Source of the DNA: Microbulbifer marinus
Lineage (GTDB): Bacteria > Pseudomonadota > Gammaproteobacteria > Pseudomonadales > Cellvibrionaceae
Direction of reading: 5' to 3'
NCBI RefSeq assembly: GCF_900107725.1
Contig: NZ_FNQO01000002.1
Coordinates: 620,001-684,000 of the forward strand
Length of the DNA: 64,000 bases
Below the pieces are notes generated by a model. That model was not told where the DNA came from, did no database searches, and worked only from the letters and a program-made list of their open reading frames with translations. Shown in pieces: positions 9,909-19,396 of this stretch. Positions within the stretch are counted from its first letter, which is position 1. Each line of letters starts with the position of its first letter. A program made the translations under genes and the position numbers.

Positions 9909-9928
9909 ATTTCTAAAATTATCGAAAT
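9909..9928. promoter_or_regulatory. Candidate ArsR operator upstream of arsH
   Basis: The imperfect palindrome ATTTCTAAAATTATCGAAAT lies between arsR and arsH and matches the site upstream of arsR at 19 of 20 bases. Its outer arms, ATTTC and GAAAT, are perfect inverted repeats. Two near-identical dyads at the two promoters of one ars unit are best explained as binding sites for the local ArsR. Confidence 0.65.
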
Positions 9929-9956
9929 AACAGGCCAAAAAAATATGGCCGGCGGT

Positions 9957-10250
9957 TCAGCAGCACTCTTTTGAGCAGCATTCTTCCCTCAGAAAGCCGA
10001 TCAGGCCGTTGAGCTGCTCATACTGAGCGAAGCAACGCAGCACTCTTCCTTCCCGGACCTGCTTTACCAGACCCACCTGCACCAGTCGGTTGATATGGTG
10101 CGACAGGGTTGAGCCCGGGACCGCCAGGCGGGACTGTAGATCGGATACTGGCAAACCGGACTTGCCTGCTTTGACCAGTTCTCGATAAAGGCCAAGCCGG
10201 GTCGGATGTCCCAATTCGGCCAGTTGTTTTGCAGCTTGCTCCAGAGTCAT
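9957..10250 (-). CDS. arsR: ArsR-family metalloregulatory repressor
   Basis: A 97-residue winged-helix repressor of the ArsR/SmtB family. HTH segment: VSDLQSRLAVPGSTLSHHINRLVQVGLV. The canonical alpha3 metal site (ELCVCDL) is absent. Instead the C-terminus ends ECCSKECC, four cysteines able to bind As(III), as in ArsR types with C-terminal sensor cysteines. It is the first gene of the arsR-arsH-MFS unit and probably represses it, being released by arsenite or a methylated arsenical. Confidence 0.92.
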   Translation of the reverse strand: MTLEQAAKQLAELGHPTRLGLYRELVKAGKSGLPVSDLQSRLAVPGSTLSHHINRLVQVGLVKQVREGRVLRCFAQYEQLNGLIGFLREECCSKECC

Positions 10251-10288
10251 GCAGCTACTTTAGGTGAAGCCTTTGCCGTTTTCAAGAA

Positions 10289-10308
10289 ATTTCTAGAATT
10301 ATCGAAAT
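10289..10308. promoter_or_regulatory. Candidate ArsR operator upstream of arsR
   Basis: The imperfect palindrome ATTTCTAGAATTATCGAAAT lies 39 bp upstream of the arsR start, where it would overlap a promoter. It is nearly identical to the site before arsH, which supports autoregulation of arsR. Confidence 0.65.
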
Positions 10309-10379
10309 ATATGATCGTACAACCCGAAAGTTAAAGGCAACTTCTGCTGCTCGAAGGGGCACACGACGAAGCCCTGCGT

Positions 10380-11831
10380 TCAGTGGCGCCAGAAGGCGGG
10401 GGTCAGCAGCACCAGCAGCGTAAAGATCTCCAGGCGGCCCATCAGCATTGCCAGGATCAGGAACCACTTGGCCACTTCATTGACGGATCCGTAATGGGCG
10501 GCGGCGTCGCCGAGTGCCGGGCCGATATTGCTGAGGCAGGAGGCGACGGTGGAAAAAGAGGTGACGAAGTTTTCACCGGTGGCCATCACGATCACGGTGA
10601 ATACAAAAAATGACAGGATGTAGACCGCGAAGAACCCCCACACCGCATCGGTTACCCGCTCCGGCACTATCTTGCCGTTGACCTTGATCGGCACTACCGC
10701 GTTGGCGTGCACCAGGCGATTCAATTCGCGCAGTCCCGACTTCATGATCAGCATACCGCGCACCGCCTTGATGCCGCCGCAGGTGGAGCCGGCGCAGGCG
10801 CCGAGGATCCCCAGCAACAGCAGTACATACGGTAGGAAAGCCGGCCAGGCGGAGAAATTTTCCGACGAAAAGCCGGCGGTCGTGCCGATCGAGACCACCT
10901 GGAAAAAGCCGTGCAGGAAGCTGCCACTGGGCGTGAAAATGCCCAGGAACCACAGGTACAGGCTGATCAGCAGTGCGGCACAGATCGTCAGTATGCACCA
11001 GAAGCGGAATTCGGAATCCTTCCAGTAGTGGCTCAGCCTGCGGTTGCGAAAGGCGAAGAAGTGCAGGCCGAAATTGATCGCCGCCGTGAACATGAACACG
11101 ATGCAGATCGCCATGATCGCATGGTTGTTGGCGTAAAAGCCCATGCTGGCGTCGTGAGTGGAAAAGCCACCGTTGGCGACGGTGGAGAAGGCGTGCCCCA
11201 CCGCATCGAAAATCGTCATGCCCGCCCACCAGTAGCCGAGGCCGCACAGCACTGTCAGGCTGATGTAGATCACGATGAGCGCGCGGGCCGTCTCGGCAAT
11301 GCGCGGTGTCAGCTTGGTGTCCTTCACCGGACCGGGAATCTCCGCCTTGTACAGCTGCATGCCGCCGATGCCGAGCATCGGCAGAATTGCCAGTGCGATC
11401 ACGATCACGCCGATACCGCCGAACCACTGCAACTGCTGGCGGTAGTAGAGGATTGCCGGCGGCAGGCTGTCGAGGCCGGTAATCACCGTGGCGCCGGTGG
11501 TGGTGAGCCCGGAAATGGACTCGAAAATGGAATCGGTAATACCCAGGTCCGGCTGCGGGCTGATGATCAGTGGCAGGGAACCGAAACTGCCCAGTACCAG
11601 CCAGAACAATGAGGTCACCACAAAGCCGTCGCGCGTGCGCAACTCCTGCCGCAAGTCGTGCACCGGCAGCCACATAAACAGGCCGGTTACCAGCGTGATC
11701 ACGAAGGCGGCGCTGAAGGCGGTGTGGGTGCCGTCGTCGTACCACAGGGATACGCCGATCGGCGGCAGCAGTGTCAGGCTGAACACCGTCAGGAGTATTC
11801 CGAAAACTCGCGCAATTACTGCAATTCGCAT
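10380..11831 (-). CDS. trkH: Trk potassium uptake channel subunit TrkH
   Basis: Membrane-embedded subunit of the Trk K+ uptake system, working with cytoplasmic TrkA. The four pore loops of the superfamily are visible: SGLTTTGATVITG, TVANGGFSTHDAS, GTTAGFSSENFS and SCLSNIGPALG. The glycine of each is the selectivity-filter residue. The length of 483 residues is normal. It lies 85 bp downstream of trkA on the same strand, so the two subunits are likely co-expressed. Confidence 0.96.
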   Translation of the reverse strand: MRIAVIARVFGILLTVFSLTLLPPIGVSLWYDDGTHTAFSAAFVITLVTGLFMWLPVHDLRQELRTRDGFVVTSLFWLVLGSFGSLPLIISPQPDLGITDSIFESISGLTTTGATVITGLDSLPPAILYYRQQLQWFGGIGVIVIALAILPMLGIGGMQLYKAEIPGPVKDTKLTPRIAETARALIVIYISLTVLCGLGYWWAGMTIFDAVGHAFSTVANGGFSTHDASMGFYANNHAIMAICIVFMFTAAINFGLHFFAFRNRRLSHYWKDSEFRFWCILTICAALLISLYLWFLGIFTPSGSFLHGFFQVVSIGTTAGFSSENFSAWPAFLPYVLLLLGILGACAGSTCGGIKAVRGMLIMKSGLRELNRLVHANAVVPIKVNGKIVPERVTDAVWGFFAVYILSFFVFTVIVMATGENFVTSFSTVASCLSNIGPALGDAAAHYGSVNEVAKWFLILAMLMGRLEIFTLLVLLTPAFWRH

Positions 11832-11916
11832 CGGCGCTTATCAGCCTGTTATCTAATGAATAAGTGGATGCGCCGCGCGATATCGCGGGACACTTCCAGC
11901 TCCCGTGTTCGAATAA

Positions 11917-13302
11917 TCAGAAGAAACTGAAGCCCACCTGGAACAGCTGCTCCACGTGGCGCGTCTGCCGTCGGTCCACCAGAAATACGATTACATGGTC
12001 GTCGGTCTTTACCACCACATCATCGTGGGCAATCAGCACTTCGCTGCCGCCATCGGTTTCGCGCACGATGGCGCCGATGGCGGCGCCCTCCGGCAGGTCG
12101 ATATCCTCAATCTTGCGGCCGACCACCCTCGAGGTGCGACTGTCACCGTGGGCGATCACCTCGATGGCCTCGGCGGCGCCGCGGCGCAGCGAGTGCACGT
12201 TGACCATGTCACCGCGGCGCACATGGGTCAGCAGGCTGCCGATGGTGTTCTGCTGCGGCGAGATGGCGATATCGATCTCGCCGCCCTGCACCAGGTCCAC
12301 ATAGGCGCGGTTGTTGATCAGCGTCATCACCTTGCGCGCCCCAAGGCGCTTGGCCAGCAGCGACGACATGATATTGGCCTCGTCGTCGTTGGTCAGTGCG
12401 AGGAACACGTCGGTGTCCTCGATATTTTCTTCCAGCAGCAGATCCTGATCCGAAGCGCTGCCGTGCAGGATGATACTGTGGGAGAGTTCCTCCGACAGGA
12501 ACACGCAGCGCTCGTGACTCTGTTCGATGATCTTGACCGCGTAGCGGTTTTCCAGCTTGTGCGCCAGGCGCAGGCCGATATTGCCGCCGCCGGCAATCAC
12601 GACGCGCTTGTAACCGTGCTCCAGTCGGCGCAGCTCGCTCATCACCGCGCGAATATCGGCGCGGGCGGCGATGAAGAAGACCTCGTCGCCGGCTTCGATC
12701 ACCGTGTCGCCCTGGGGGATGATCGGACTGTTGCGGCGGTAGATGGCGGCCACGCGTGTATCTACCTTGGGCATATGCTCGCGCAGGTAGCGCAGCTGGT
12801 GCCCCACCAGCGGCCCGCCCTGAACCGCGCGCACCGCCACCAGCTGTACGCGCCCGTCGGCGAAATCCAGCACCTGCAGTGCGCCGGGGTGTTCCATCAG
12901 TCGCGCGATATATTCCGACACCAGCTGTTCGGGGCTGATCAGTACGTCGATCGGGATTGCCTGGGGGTCGAACAGTTGCGGGTATTGCAGGTAGGAGGCG
13001 GCGCGTACGCGCGCAATCTTGGTCGGTACGCGAAACAGCGAATGGGCGATCTGGCAGGCCGCCATATTGGTTTCGTCGTTATTGGTGACCGCCACCAGGA
13101 TATCGGCATCCTCGATACCGGCATCCAGCAGGCTATCCGGGTGGGCGGCGTGGCCGACCACGATGCCGATATCGATGCGGTCGCCCAGTTCGCGCAGGGT
13201 TTTCTCGTCGCTGTCGATCAGCACAATATCGTTGCGCTCGGAGGCCAGTGCCTCCGCCAGTGACCCGCCCACCTGGCCGGCGCCGAGAATGACAATTTTC
13301 AT
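11917..13302 (-). CDS. trkA: Trk system potassium uptake regulatory protein TrkA
   Basis: Cytoplasmic nucleotide-gating subunit of the Trk K+ transporter. It has two RCK/KTN halves, each with a Rossmann dinucleotide motif: VILGAGQVGGSLAEAL at the N-terminus and VVIAGGGNIGLRLAHKL in the middle. Each is followed by a TrkA-C ligand domain. The 461-residue length is typical. It lies between rsmB and trkH, as in Pseudomonas. Confidence 0.96.
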   Translation of the reverse strand: MKIVILGAGQVGGSLAEALASERNDIVLIDSDEKTLRELGDRIDIGIVVGHAAHPDSLLDAGIEDADILVAVTNNDETNMAACQIAHSLFRVPTKIARVRAASYLQYPQLFDPQAIPIDVLISPEQLVSEYIARLMEHPGALQVLDFADGRVQLVAVRAVQGGPLVGHQLRYLREHMPKVDTRVAAIYRRNSPIIPQGDTVIEAGDEVFFIAARADIRAVMSELRRLEHGYKRVVIAGGGNIGLRLAHKLENRYAVKIIEQSHERCVFLSEELSHSIILHGSASDQDLLLEENIEDTDVFLALTNDDEANIMSSLLAKRLGARKVMTLINNRAYVDLVQGGEIDIAISPQQNTIGSLLTHVRRGDMVNVHSLRRGAAEAIEVIAHGDSRTSRVVGRKIEDIDLPEGAAIGAIVRETDGGSEVLIAHDDVVVKTDDHVIVFLVDRRQTRHVEQLFQVGFSFF

Positions 13303-13332
13303 ATCAGATAAGGCTCGCGGCTCTAACCGCTT

Positions 13333-14652
13333 TTATTCGGCTTTGCTCAGCAGAGCGTAGTAGAAACCGTCGCCACCATCGGGCCGGGGAAACAGTTGCA
13401 CACCCGCCGTCTGCGGTTCGCCCCAGGGTTCGCCGTGCAGTAATTGCGGGGTATTGTCGCTCGCATCCTCGGTCTCCGCAACGAAGGCGGCCACTACCTC
13501 GCTGTTTTCCGCCGGCAGGATCGAGCAGGTGGCGTATAAAAGCGTGCCGCCGGGCTTCAGTATTCGCCACATGGCGCGCAGGATGCGGCCCTGCAGCTGC
13601 GCCAGCTCGGCGATGTCGTCTTCGCGGCGCAGCAGTTTGATATCCGGGTTGCGGCGGATCACGCCGGTGGCGGAGCAGGGCGCGTCCAGCAGGATGCGGT
13701 CGAAGGGCTGGCCGTCCCACCAGGCATCGGTGGCGGTGGCGTCGGCGCAGATCAGCTCGGCGTCGCCACCGATCCGCGCCAGGTTTTCCGCGACCCGGTC
13801 GAGGCGCTCCTCGTCGATATCCAGTGCGCTGAGGCGGATCGACGGCTGCTGTTCCAGCAGGTGGCAGCTCTTGCCGCCGGGCGCCGCACAGGCGTCCAGT
13901 ACCTTCTGTTGCTCTGCGGGTTCCAGCAGTAGTGCCGACAGCTGTGCCGACTCATCCTGCACGCTGACCAGTCCCGCGGCGAAGCCGGGCAGCTCGGTGA
14001 CGGGACGCGCCTCGCCGAGAGTAATGCCTACCGGCGAAATGGCGCACTGACTGGCATCAATTTCCGCGGCACGCAGTTGCTGCAGATAGTCGTCGCGGGA
14101 AACCCTGGCCCGGTTGACGCGCAGGGTCATCGGCGGATTGGCATTGTTGGCGCGGAAGATGTCGGCGGCCGCGTCGGGCCAGGCGGCCTTGATGCGCTGC
14201 TGCAACCAGGCCGGGTGCATGGAGCTGAACTGCGGATTGCCGGACAACTTGCGCTGCAATTGTTCGCGGCTGCGCTGGGCGTTGCGCAGCACGCCGTTGA
14301 TCAGGCCGGTGGCGCGGTCGAGTTTGAGTGTACGCGCGGCGTTGACGGTGGCGGAAATCGCGGCGTGATCGGGAATGCGGGTGTATTCGAGCTGATACAG
14401 GCCGAGCAGGATCAGTGCCTCTACTTCCCGGTCTGCCGGCGGCTTGCGCAGCAGCTTAGCCGCCAGCAACTGGAGTCGTGGCGCGGTGCGCGCGCCGCCG
14501 TAGCAGAGTTCGCGTAGTAGCCCGCGGTCGCGTTCCTCGACCCGCTCTTCGGCGCGCGGCAACAGCCGCGCCAGCGAGCCACGGCCCTCGAGTAGCGATG
14601 CCAACACCTGTGCCGCCAGGGCGCGCACGTCACCGCGCGCATCGATATTCAC
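13333..14652 (-). CDS. rsmB: 16S rRNA (cytosine(967)-C(5))-methyltransferase
   Basis: N-terminal NusB-like RNA-binding domain (about residues 1-140) and a C-terminal Rossmann methyltransferase. The SAM motif is VLDACAAPGGKSCHLLE. The two catalytic cysteines of RNA m5C methyltransferases are in DAPCSATGVIRRNPDIK and in YATCSILPAENSEVV. The 439-residue length is normal. Start is GTG 14652, immediately after the fmt stop codon with no gap, which implies coupling. It modifies C967 of 16S rRNA. Confidence 0.96.
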   Translation of the reverse strand: MNIDARGDVRALAAQVLASLLEGRGSLARLLPRAEERVEERDRGLLRELCYGGARTAPRLQLLAAKLLRKPPADREVEALILLGLYQLEYTRIPDHAAISATVNAARTLKLDRATGLINGVLRNAQRSREQLQRKLSGNPQFSSMHPAWLQQRIKAAWPDAAADIFRANNANPPMTLRVNRARVSRDDYLQQLRAAEIDASQCAISPVGITLGEARPVTELPGFAAGLVSVQDESAQLSALLLEPAEQQKVLDACAAPGGKSCHLLEQQPSIRLSALDIDEERLDRVAENLARIGGDAELICADATATDAWWDGQPFDRILLDAPCSATGVIRRNPDIKLLRREDDIAELAQLQGRILRAMWRILKPGGTLLYATCSILPAENSEVVAAFVAETEDASDNTPQLLHGEPWGEPQTAGVQLFPRPDGGDGFYYALLSKAE

Positions 14653-15615
14653 TTACAGCCCCAGCCGGTTACCGGGGGCGAACAGCTCCCGGTAACCCTT
14701 CATTATTTCCGCCGCCGGCAGCGCCTTCTTGCCCGGCAGCTGCAATAGCTGCAGGCGCAGCGCCTCGCGGCCGCAGGCCACCAGGATGCCCTCGTCGTCG
14801 GCGCCGATGATCGTCCCCGGCGCGTCGCTGTGGCAGCCGCGCTCCAGCTGCGCGCTGTAAATGCGCAGGCGCTGCTCGCCTTTGCTGTCGGCATAGGTGG
14901 TCCAGCAGACCGGAAACGGATTGAACGCACGAATCTTTCTGTGCAGCTCGTCGGCCGGGCGCTGCCAGTCGATCCGCGCTTCTTCCTTGCTGATCTTGCC
15001 GGCGTAGTTGGCGTGGCTGTCATCTTGGCTCCGCGGCGCGGCGGTACCGTCGGCCAGTTGCTGCAGTGCCTCGAGCAGCGCCGGCCCGCCCAGTTCGGCC
15101 AGTTTGTCGTGCAGGCTGCCGCCGGTATCGGCGGGCGTGATAGGGCAGCGGCTCTCCACCAGTACCGGCCCGGTATCCAGTCCCGCTTCCATCTGCATGA
15201 TGGCCACGCCGCTCTCGGCGTCGCCGGCCTCGATGGCGCGCTGGATCGGTGCGGCACCGCGCCAGCGCGGCAGCAGGGAGGCGTGCACGTTGACACAGCC
15301 GAGGCGCGGCGTGTCCAGCACCACCTGCGGCAATATCAGGCCATAGGCGACCACGACCATGATGTCCGCATGCTGTGCCGCCAGCTCCGCCTGGGCCTGT
15401 TCATCGCGCAGGCTCGGGGGCTGGTATACGGGAATATCGTGCTGTAGTGCCAGCTGCTTGACCGGACTGGCGAGCAGTTTCTTGCCGCGCCCGGCGGGGC
15501 GGTCCGGCTGGGTGTAGACGGCGATAACATTGTGCTCGCTGTCGAGCAGCGCCTGCAGGTGCACGGCGGCAAAATCCGGCGTGCCGGCGAAGATGATGTT
15601 CAGTGGCTGAGTCAT
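14653..15615 (-). CDS. fmt: Methionyl-tRNA formyltransferase
   Basis: Transfers a formyl group from 10-formyl-THF to initiator Met-tRNA. It begins [19 protein letters not shown]; the catalytic region [21 protein letters not shown] contains the Asn, His and SLLP-RWRG signature. The 320-residue length fits. The start at 15615 ([11 protein letters not shown]) was chosen over a longer frame that would overlap def. It acts with the upstream deformylase gene, which removes the same formyl group after translation starts. Confidence 0.96.
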   Translation of the reverse strand: MTQPLNIIFAGTPDFAAVHLQALLDSEHNVIAVYTQPDRPAGRGKKLLASPVKQLALQHDIPVYQPPSLRDEQAQAELAAQHADIMVVVAYGLILPQVVLDTPRLGCVNVHASLLPRWRGAAPIQRAIEAGDAESGVAIMQMEAGLDTGPVLVESRCPITPADTGGSLHDKLAELGGPALLEALQQLADGTAAPRSQDDSHANYAGKISKEEARIDWQRPADELHRKIRAFNPFPVCWTTYADSKGEQRLRIYSAQLERGCHSDAPGTIIGADDEGILVACGREALRLQLLQLPGKKALPAAEIMKGYRELFAPGNRLGL

Positions 15616-15679
15616 AGATTCGATGTGGAAGAGCCGCCGGCATATGCGGCGGCGGGTATTCTGAATTGTCGCTGACCCA

Positions 15680-16186
15680 TCAGGCGCGCTTGCGCTGGGC
15701 CTTTTCCAGTTTGGAGCGGATGCGGTTGCGCTTGAGGGGGGAGATGTAGTCCACGAACAGTTTGCCGTCCAGGTGGTCCACTTCGTGCTGGATGCAGACC
15801 GCCAGCAGCCCCTCGGCTTCCAGCGCAAAGGTTTCGCCGTTGCGATCCAGCGCCTTGATGCGCACCTTGCGCGGCCGTTCCACCGTTTCGTAGAAACCGG
15901 GCACGGACAGGCAACCCTCGTCGTACTGGTGAATTTCCTCGTCAAGCACCTCGATTTCCGGGTTGATAAACACCAGCGGTTCGCTCTGGTCTTCGGAAAC
16001 GTCGATCACGACGATGCGCTGGTGCACATTGACCTGCGTCGCGGCGAGGCCTACACCGGGGGCTGCGTACATGGTTTCGAACATGTCGTCGACCAGCTGG
16101 CGCAGCTCGTCGGTCACCTCGGAGACGGGCTTTGCGACCTCGCGCAGGCGCGGATCGGGGAATTCAAGAATCTCAAGTTTGGCCAT
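15680..16186 (-). CDS. def: Peptide deformylase
   Basis: Fe(II)/Zn metalloenzyme that removes the N-formyl group from nascent proteins. All three motifs are present: [17 protein letters not shown] with the metal-ligand Cys, and QHEVDHLDG with the two His ligands and catalytic Glu. At 168 residues it is a normal type 1 enzyme. It leads the def-fmt-rsmB-trkA-trkH group and faces the LysM gene across about 200 bp. Confidence 0.97.
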   Translation of the reverse strand: MAKLEILEFPDPRLREVAKPVSEVTDELRQLVDDMFETMYAAPGVGLAATQVNVHQRIVVIDVSEDQSEPLVFINPEIEVLDEEIHQYDEGCLSVPGFYETVERPRKVRIKALDRNGETFALEAEGLLAVCIQHEVDHLDGKLFVDYISPLKRNRIRSKLEKAQRKRA

Positions 16187-16382
16187 AACACCTGTGACAA
16201 ACTTCTAGTAATCGTGGAACTTGCGCTGATAACATAATGATCGCGCTAGATATTTGCCGAATGGAGTCATTAATTCCGCTGACGCTAGGCGTCAGGCTCC
16301 AGCCACTCTCCCGGACGTACTCCCGGTGGCGCAGCGGCCCGGCGCTGTGAATTATAGCGATAAAGAGCATAGGAATGCTTCC

Positions 16383-17453
16383 ATGAAAAAAATAATCCTG
16401 GCCGCTGCCGCAATGCTGGTGGTGACTTTTGGAATTCAGGCGCAGGATCAAGTGCGCTTAAATCCCAATCACCCTGATGTCTACGTAGTGCAGAAGGGCG
16501 ACACCCTCTGGGATATCTCCGGTAGATTCCTCACCCAGCCCTGGTTCTGGCCGGAAATCTGGCAGGTGAACCCGCAGATCGAAAACCCCCACCTCATTTA
16601 CCCCGGTGACCGCCTGCGCCTGGTGTATGTGGATGGCCAGCCGCAGCTGCAACTGGAGCGCGGTCCGCGCGCCTACAGGCTGACCCCGGCGGCAGATGGC
16701 ACCAGCCTGTCCCCGCAGGTGCGCCGTGAGGCCGTGGGCGAGGCGATTCCGGCGATTCCGCTGGACGCGATCAATGCCTTCCTGTCCCGCACCCGCATTG
16801 TCGCGCCGGACGCGTTTAGGGGCACCCCGTATGTGGTTTCTGGTGCCGACCAGCGCATCCTGATGGGCGCCGGTGAAAAGATTTACGCCCGCGGTGATTT
16901 CCGCGTGCCGCTGGCCTCCTACGGCATCTACCGTCCCGGCCCGGTTTACGTCGATCCGGTTACCGGCGAAACCCTGGGCCAGCAGGCGCTGGATATCGCC
17001 ACCGTCGACCTGCTGCAGCTGGATCCGGACAGGCGCGAAGACTTCTCGGTGGCCACACTGGGCGTCGCGCGCACCTCCCGTGAAATCCGCCTGGAGGACC
17101 GCCTGCTGCCGGTGGAAGAGCGCTCCATCGCCGCGCTGTTCCAGCCGGGCGCGCCGCCGATGCCGGTGGATGGCGTTATCCTCGGTGTAGAAGAGGGCGT
17201 AACCCAGATCGGCAAATACGATGTGGTGATAGTCAACCGCGGCGAGCGCGAGGGCCTGCAGCCGGGCCATGTACTAGCCATCTACAAGCGCGGTGCCATA
17301 GTGCGCGATCGCATTGAGCGCGATAGCGTCAAGCTGCCGGACGAACGCGCCGGTGTCATGATGGTATTCCGCACCTTCGAGAAGATGAGTCTCGCCCTGG
17401 TGTTGGAAGCGGATCGCCCGCTCGAGGTGATGGATCTGGCGCGCAATCCATAA
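16383..17453 (+). CDS. LysM peptidoglycan-binding domain protein (exported)
   Basis: A 356-residue protein with an N-terminal signal peptide (KKIILAAAAMLVVTFGIQA). One LysM domain at about residues 33-80 (VYVVQKGDTLWDISGRF ... IYPGDRLRLVY) is fused to a long C-terminal region of unknown fold. Orthologues occupy the same place between def and dprA in Pseudomonas. A periplasmic cell-wall-associated role is expected but not defined. The start at 16383 places the signal peptide at the N-terminus. Confidence 0.9.
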   Translation: MKKIILAAAAMLVVTFGIQAQDQVRLNPNHPDVYVVQKGDTLWDISGRFLTQPWFWPEIWQVNPQIENPHLIYPGDRLRLVYVDGQPQLQLERGPRAYRLTPAADGTSLSPQVRREAVGEAIPAIPLDAINAFLSRTRIVAPDAFRGTPYVVSGADQRILMGAGEKIYARGDFRVPLASYGIYRPGPVYVDPVTGETLGQQALDIATVDLLQLDPDRREDFSVATLGVARTSREIRLEDRLLPVEERSIAALFQPGAPPMPVDGVILGVEEGVTQIGKYDVVIVNRGEREGLQPGHVLAIYKRGAIVRDRIERDSVKLPDERAGVMMVFRTFEKMSLALVLEADRPLEVMDLARNP

Positions 17454-17525
17454 GCGCCATCTGCTAATTTCGCGGCGGGTCTTTCTGTTTGGCCCGCCTG
17501 CCTGCCGACAAAACAGAAGCTAACG

Positions 17526-18668
17526 GTGAATCGCATGGATGCGCTGACCGCTACCCTGGCCCTGCTGCGACTCGAAGGCATGGGCCCCGGCCGCTACTGG
17601 CAATTGCTCGACCACTTCGGCAGTCCCGTTGCGGCGCTGCTATCCCTTCCCGAATCCCTGCTGCTGAAATTGCCGCCGCGTGCCCAGACCCAGTGGCGTG
17701 AATTTTCCCGCTGTGGCGAACAGAGCGCGCTGATCGCCTGGGCATTGGCGGAGCGCGATCGCTGCGCCGATGCCGGCGTGGAGCTCATCCACTGCGGCGA
17801 AGAGGATTACCCGCGCCTGTTGGCCGAGACTTCGCGCCCGCCGCCGCTGCTCTATGTCCGCGGCGCGCGCGCAGCACTGCAACTGCCGCAGATCGCCGTG
17901 GTCGGTGCCCGCCGTGCCAGTAGCGGCGGCCTCGATAATGCCCACGCGTTTGCCGCGGATCTGGCCGGCGCCGGTTTCGCGATTACCTCCGGGCTGGCAC
18001 TCGGCGTCGATGCTGCCGCCCACCGCGGCGCGCTGAAGGCCGCTGGCGTTACTGTCGCGGTGCTCGGCAGCGGTGTGGACAGGCTCTATCCGCGTCGCAA
18101 CGCGGCGCTGGCAGAGGAGATTGTCGCCGGCGGCGGCGCGCTGATTAGCGAGCTGCCGATGAACAGTGCCGCGGAGGCGGCTAACTTTCCGCGCCGTAAC
18201 CGCATTATCAGCGGCCTGTCCCTCGGCGTGCTGCTGGTCGAGGCGGCGCTGCGCTCCGGTTCGCTGATTACGGCCCGCCTGGCGCTGGAGCAGAACCGCG
18301 AGGTATTCGCGATTCCGGGTTCCATTCACAACCCGCTGGCGCGCGGTTGTCACCGCATGATCAGGGACGGTGCGGCCCTGGTGGAGACCAGCGCGGATAT
18401 CGTCGGGCAGCTCGGTGGCCTGCTGGCGGAGCCTCAGGCCGATACACCTTCCCATCGCCCGCAACTGGAGCGGCGTCAACTACACCTGATCGATGCCCTC
18501 GGTGGGGATCCGCGCACGATCGAGCAGCTGGCGCGGGATACCGGTGAAAGCGCCGGCGAGCTGCTGGCGCTGTTACTGCAGCTGGAGCTGGCCGGACTCG
18601 TGGAGCAGCTCCCCGGCGGCTATCAGTTGACCCCACAGGGCGCGGCCTATCTGCAACACGCCCACTGA
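17526..18668 (+). CDS. dprA: DNA-processing protein DprA
   Basis: RecA loader acting on single-stranded DNA in natural transformation. The Rossmann-like core shows IAVVGARRASSGG, SGLALGVDAAAHRGAL, VAVLGSGVDRLYPRRN and FPRRNRIISGLS. An N-terminal SAM-like domain precedes it and a C-terminal winged-helix domain (about residues 315-380) follows. The 380-residue length is normal. AGAAG 7 bp upstream supports the GTG start at 17526; ATG 17535 is possible. Confidence 0.94.
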   Translation: MNRMDALTATLALLRLEGMGPGRYWQLLDHFGSPVAALLSLPESLLLKLPPRAQTQWREFSRCGEQSALIAWALAERDRCADAGVELIHCGEEDYPRLLAETSRPPPLLYVRGARAALQLPQIAVVGARRASSGGLDNAHAFAADLAGAGFAITSGLALGVDAAAHRGALKAAGVTVAVLGSGVDRLYPRRNAALAEEIVAGGGALISELPMNSAAEAANFPRRNRIISGLSLGVLLVEAALRSGSLITARLALEQNREVFAIPGSIHNPLARGCHRMIRDGAALVETSADIVGQLGGLLAEPQADTPSHRPQLERRQLHLIDALGGDPRTIEQLARDTGESAGELLALLLQLELAGLVEQLPGGYQLTPQGAAYLQHAH

Positions 18669-18832
18669 CAGTCCGTCGAGTCGGCTCGAGAGGTTGGCCG
18701 CCAAGCTGCTCGCGCCATCTGCAGAGTGCGTCAATACTGTTTCGGACCCGGCCCAGTGACCCAATTAGATCCCGGCTGAAGGGGAGTGGCGCAGGTGTTG
18801 CGGGCCGGAAACCACAGTAGAGGAGACCCCGG

Positions 18833-19309
18833 GTGTTGATACGGAACCGCTTGGCGTCGGCGATGCTGGCATTGGCCTGCGCCTCCCCGCTATTTGCACA
18901 GGCACAGAACTGTACATCGCTAGGCGATCTGCGCTGGCTGCTCGGCAACTGGCACCATGCGGATGCCGGCAAACAGATGACGGAGCAATGGCGGCAGGTG
19001 AGCGCGCAGACATTTGAGGGGGTTGGCCTCAGCCGGGCGGCGGCTGGCTCGGCGGTGGATACCGAAATGTTGCGCCTCGCCGAGATGTCCGGCGAGATTT
19101 TTTACCTGGCCAAAGTCAGCCATAACATGCTGCCGGTGGCGTTTAAATTAACCAGTTGCGACGTCGGTACGGCGGTGTTTGAAAATCCGTCCCATGACTT
19201 TCCCCGGCGACTGGAATACCGCCTGATGAGCGCCGACAGACTACAGGTCCTGGTGCGCGGTAGTGGCGCAAAGAGTTACACGCTGAATTTTCATCGCGCC
19301 GGCCATTAG
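18833..19309 (+). CDS. Exported protein of the DUF6265 type
   Basis: A 158-residue protein with a signal peptide ending near FAQA and a body beginning DLRWLLGNWHHADAGKQMTEQWR. The body resembles the small lipocalin/heme-binding-like DUF6265 family (conserved WLxGxW and E-W, later NPSHDFPRRLEY). Function unknown. The GTG start is preceded by GAGGAG. It sits between dprA and purE on the same strand. Confidence 0.7.
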   Translation: MLIRNRLASAMLALACASPLFAQAQNCTSLGDLRWLLGNWHHADAGKQMTEQWRQVSAQTFEGVGLSRAAAGSAVDTEMLRLAEMSGEIFYLAKVSHNMLPVAFKLTSCDVGTAVFENPSHDFPRRLEYRLMSADRLQVLVRGSGAKSYTLNFHRAGH

Positions 19310-19396
19310 CCCGGTTAGCGCCTATAACTTGTACACAGCAGCGCAATCCGCTAGATTGCCGCGCTTCCCAAATCGACCGTGTAAAAGAGAGCTGAC

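Noticed and set aside
11956..13263. Long plus-strand frame opposite trkA (435 codons)
   Set aside because: Antisense of a clearly identified trkA; His/Gln/Val-rich shadow composition.
15616..15945. Upstream extension of fmt to 15945
   Set aside because: It overlaps def on the same strand in another frame and is Arg/Ser/Trp-rich, unlike any formyltransferase; [11 protein letters not shown] at 15615 is the family N-terminus.
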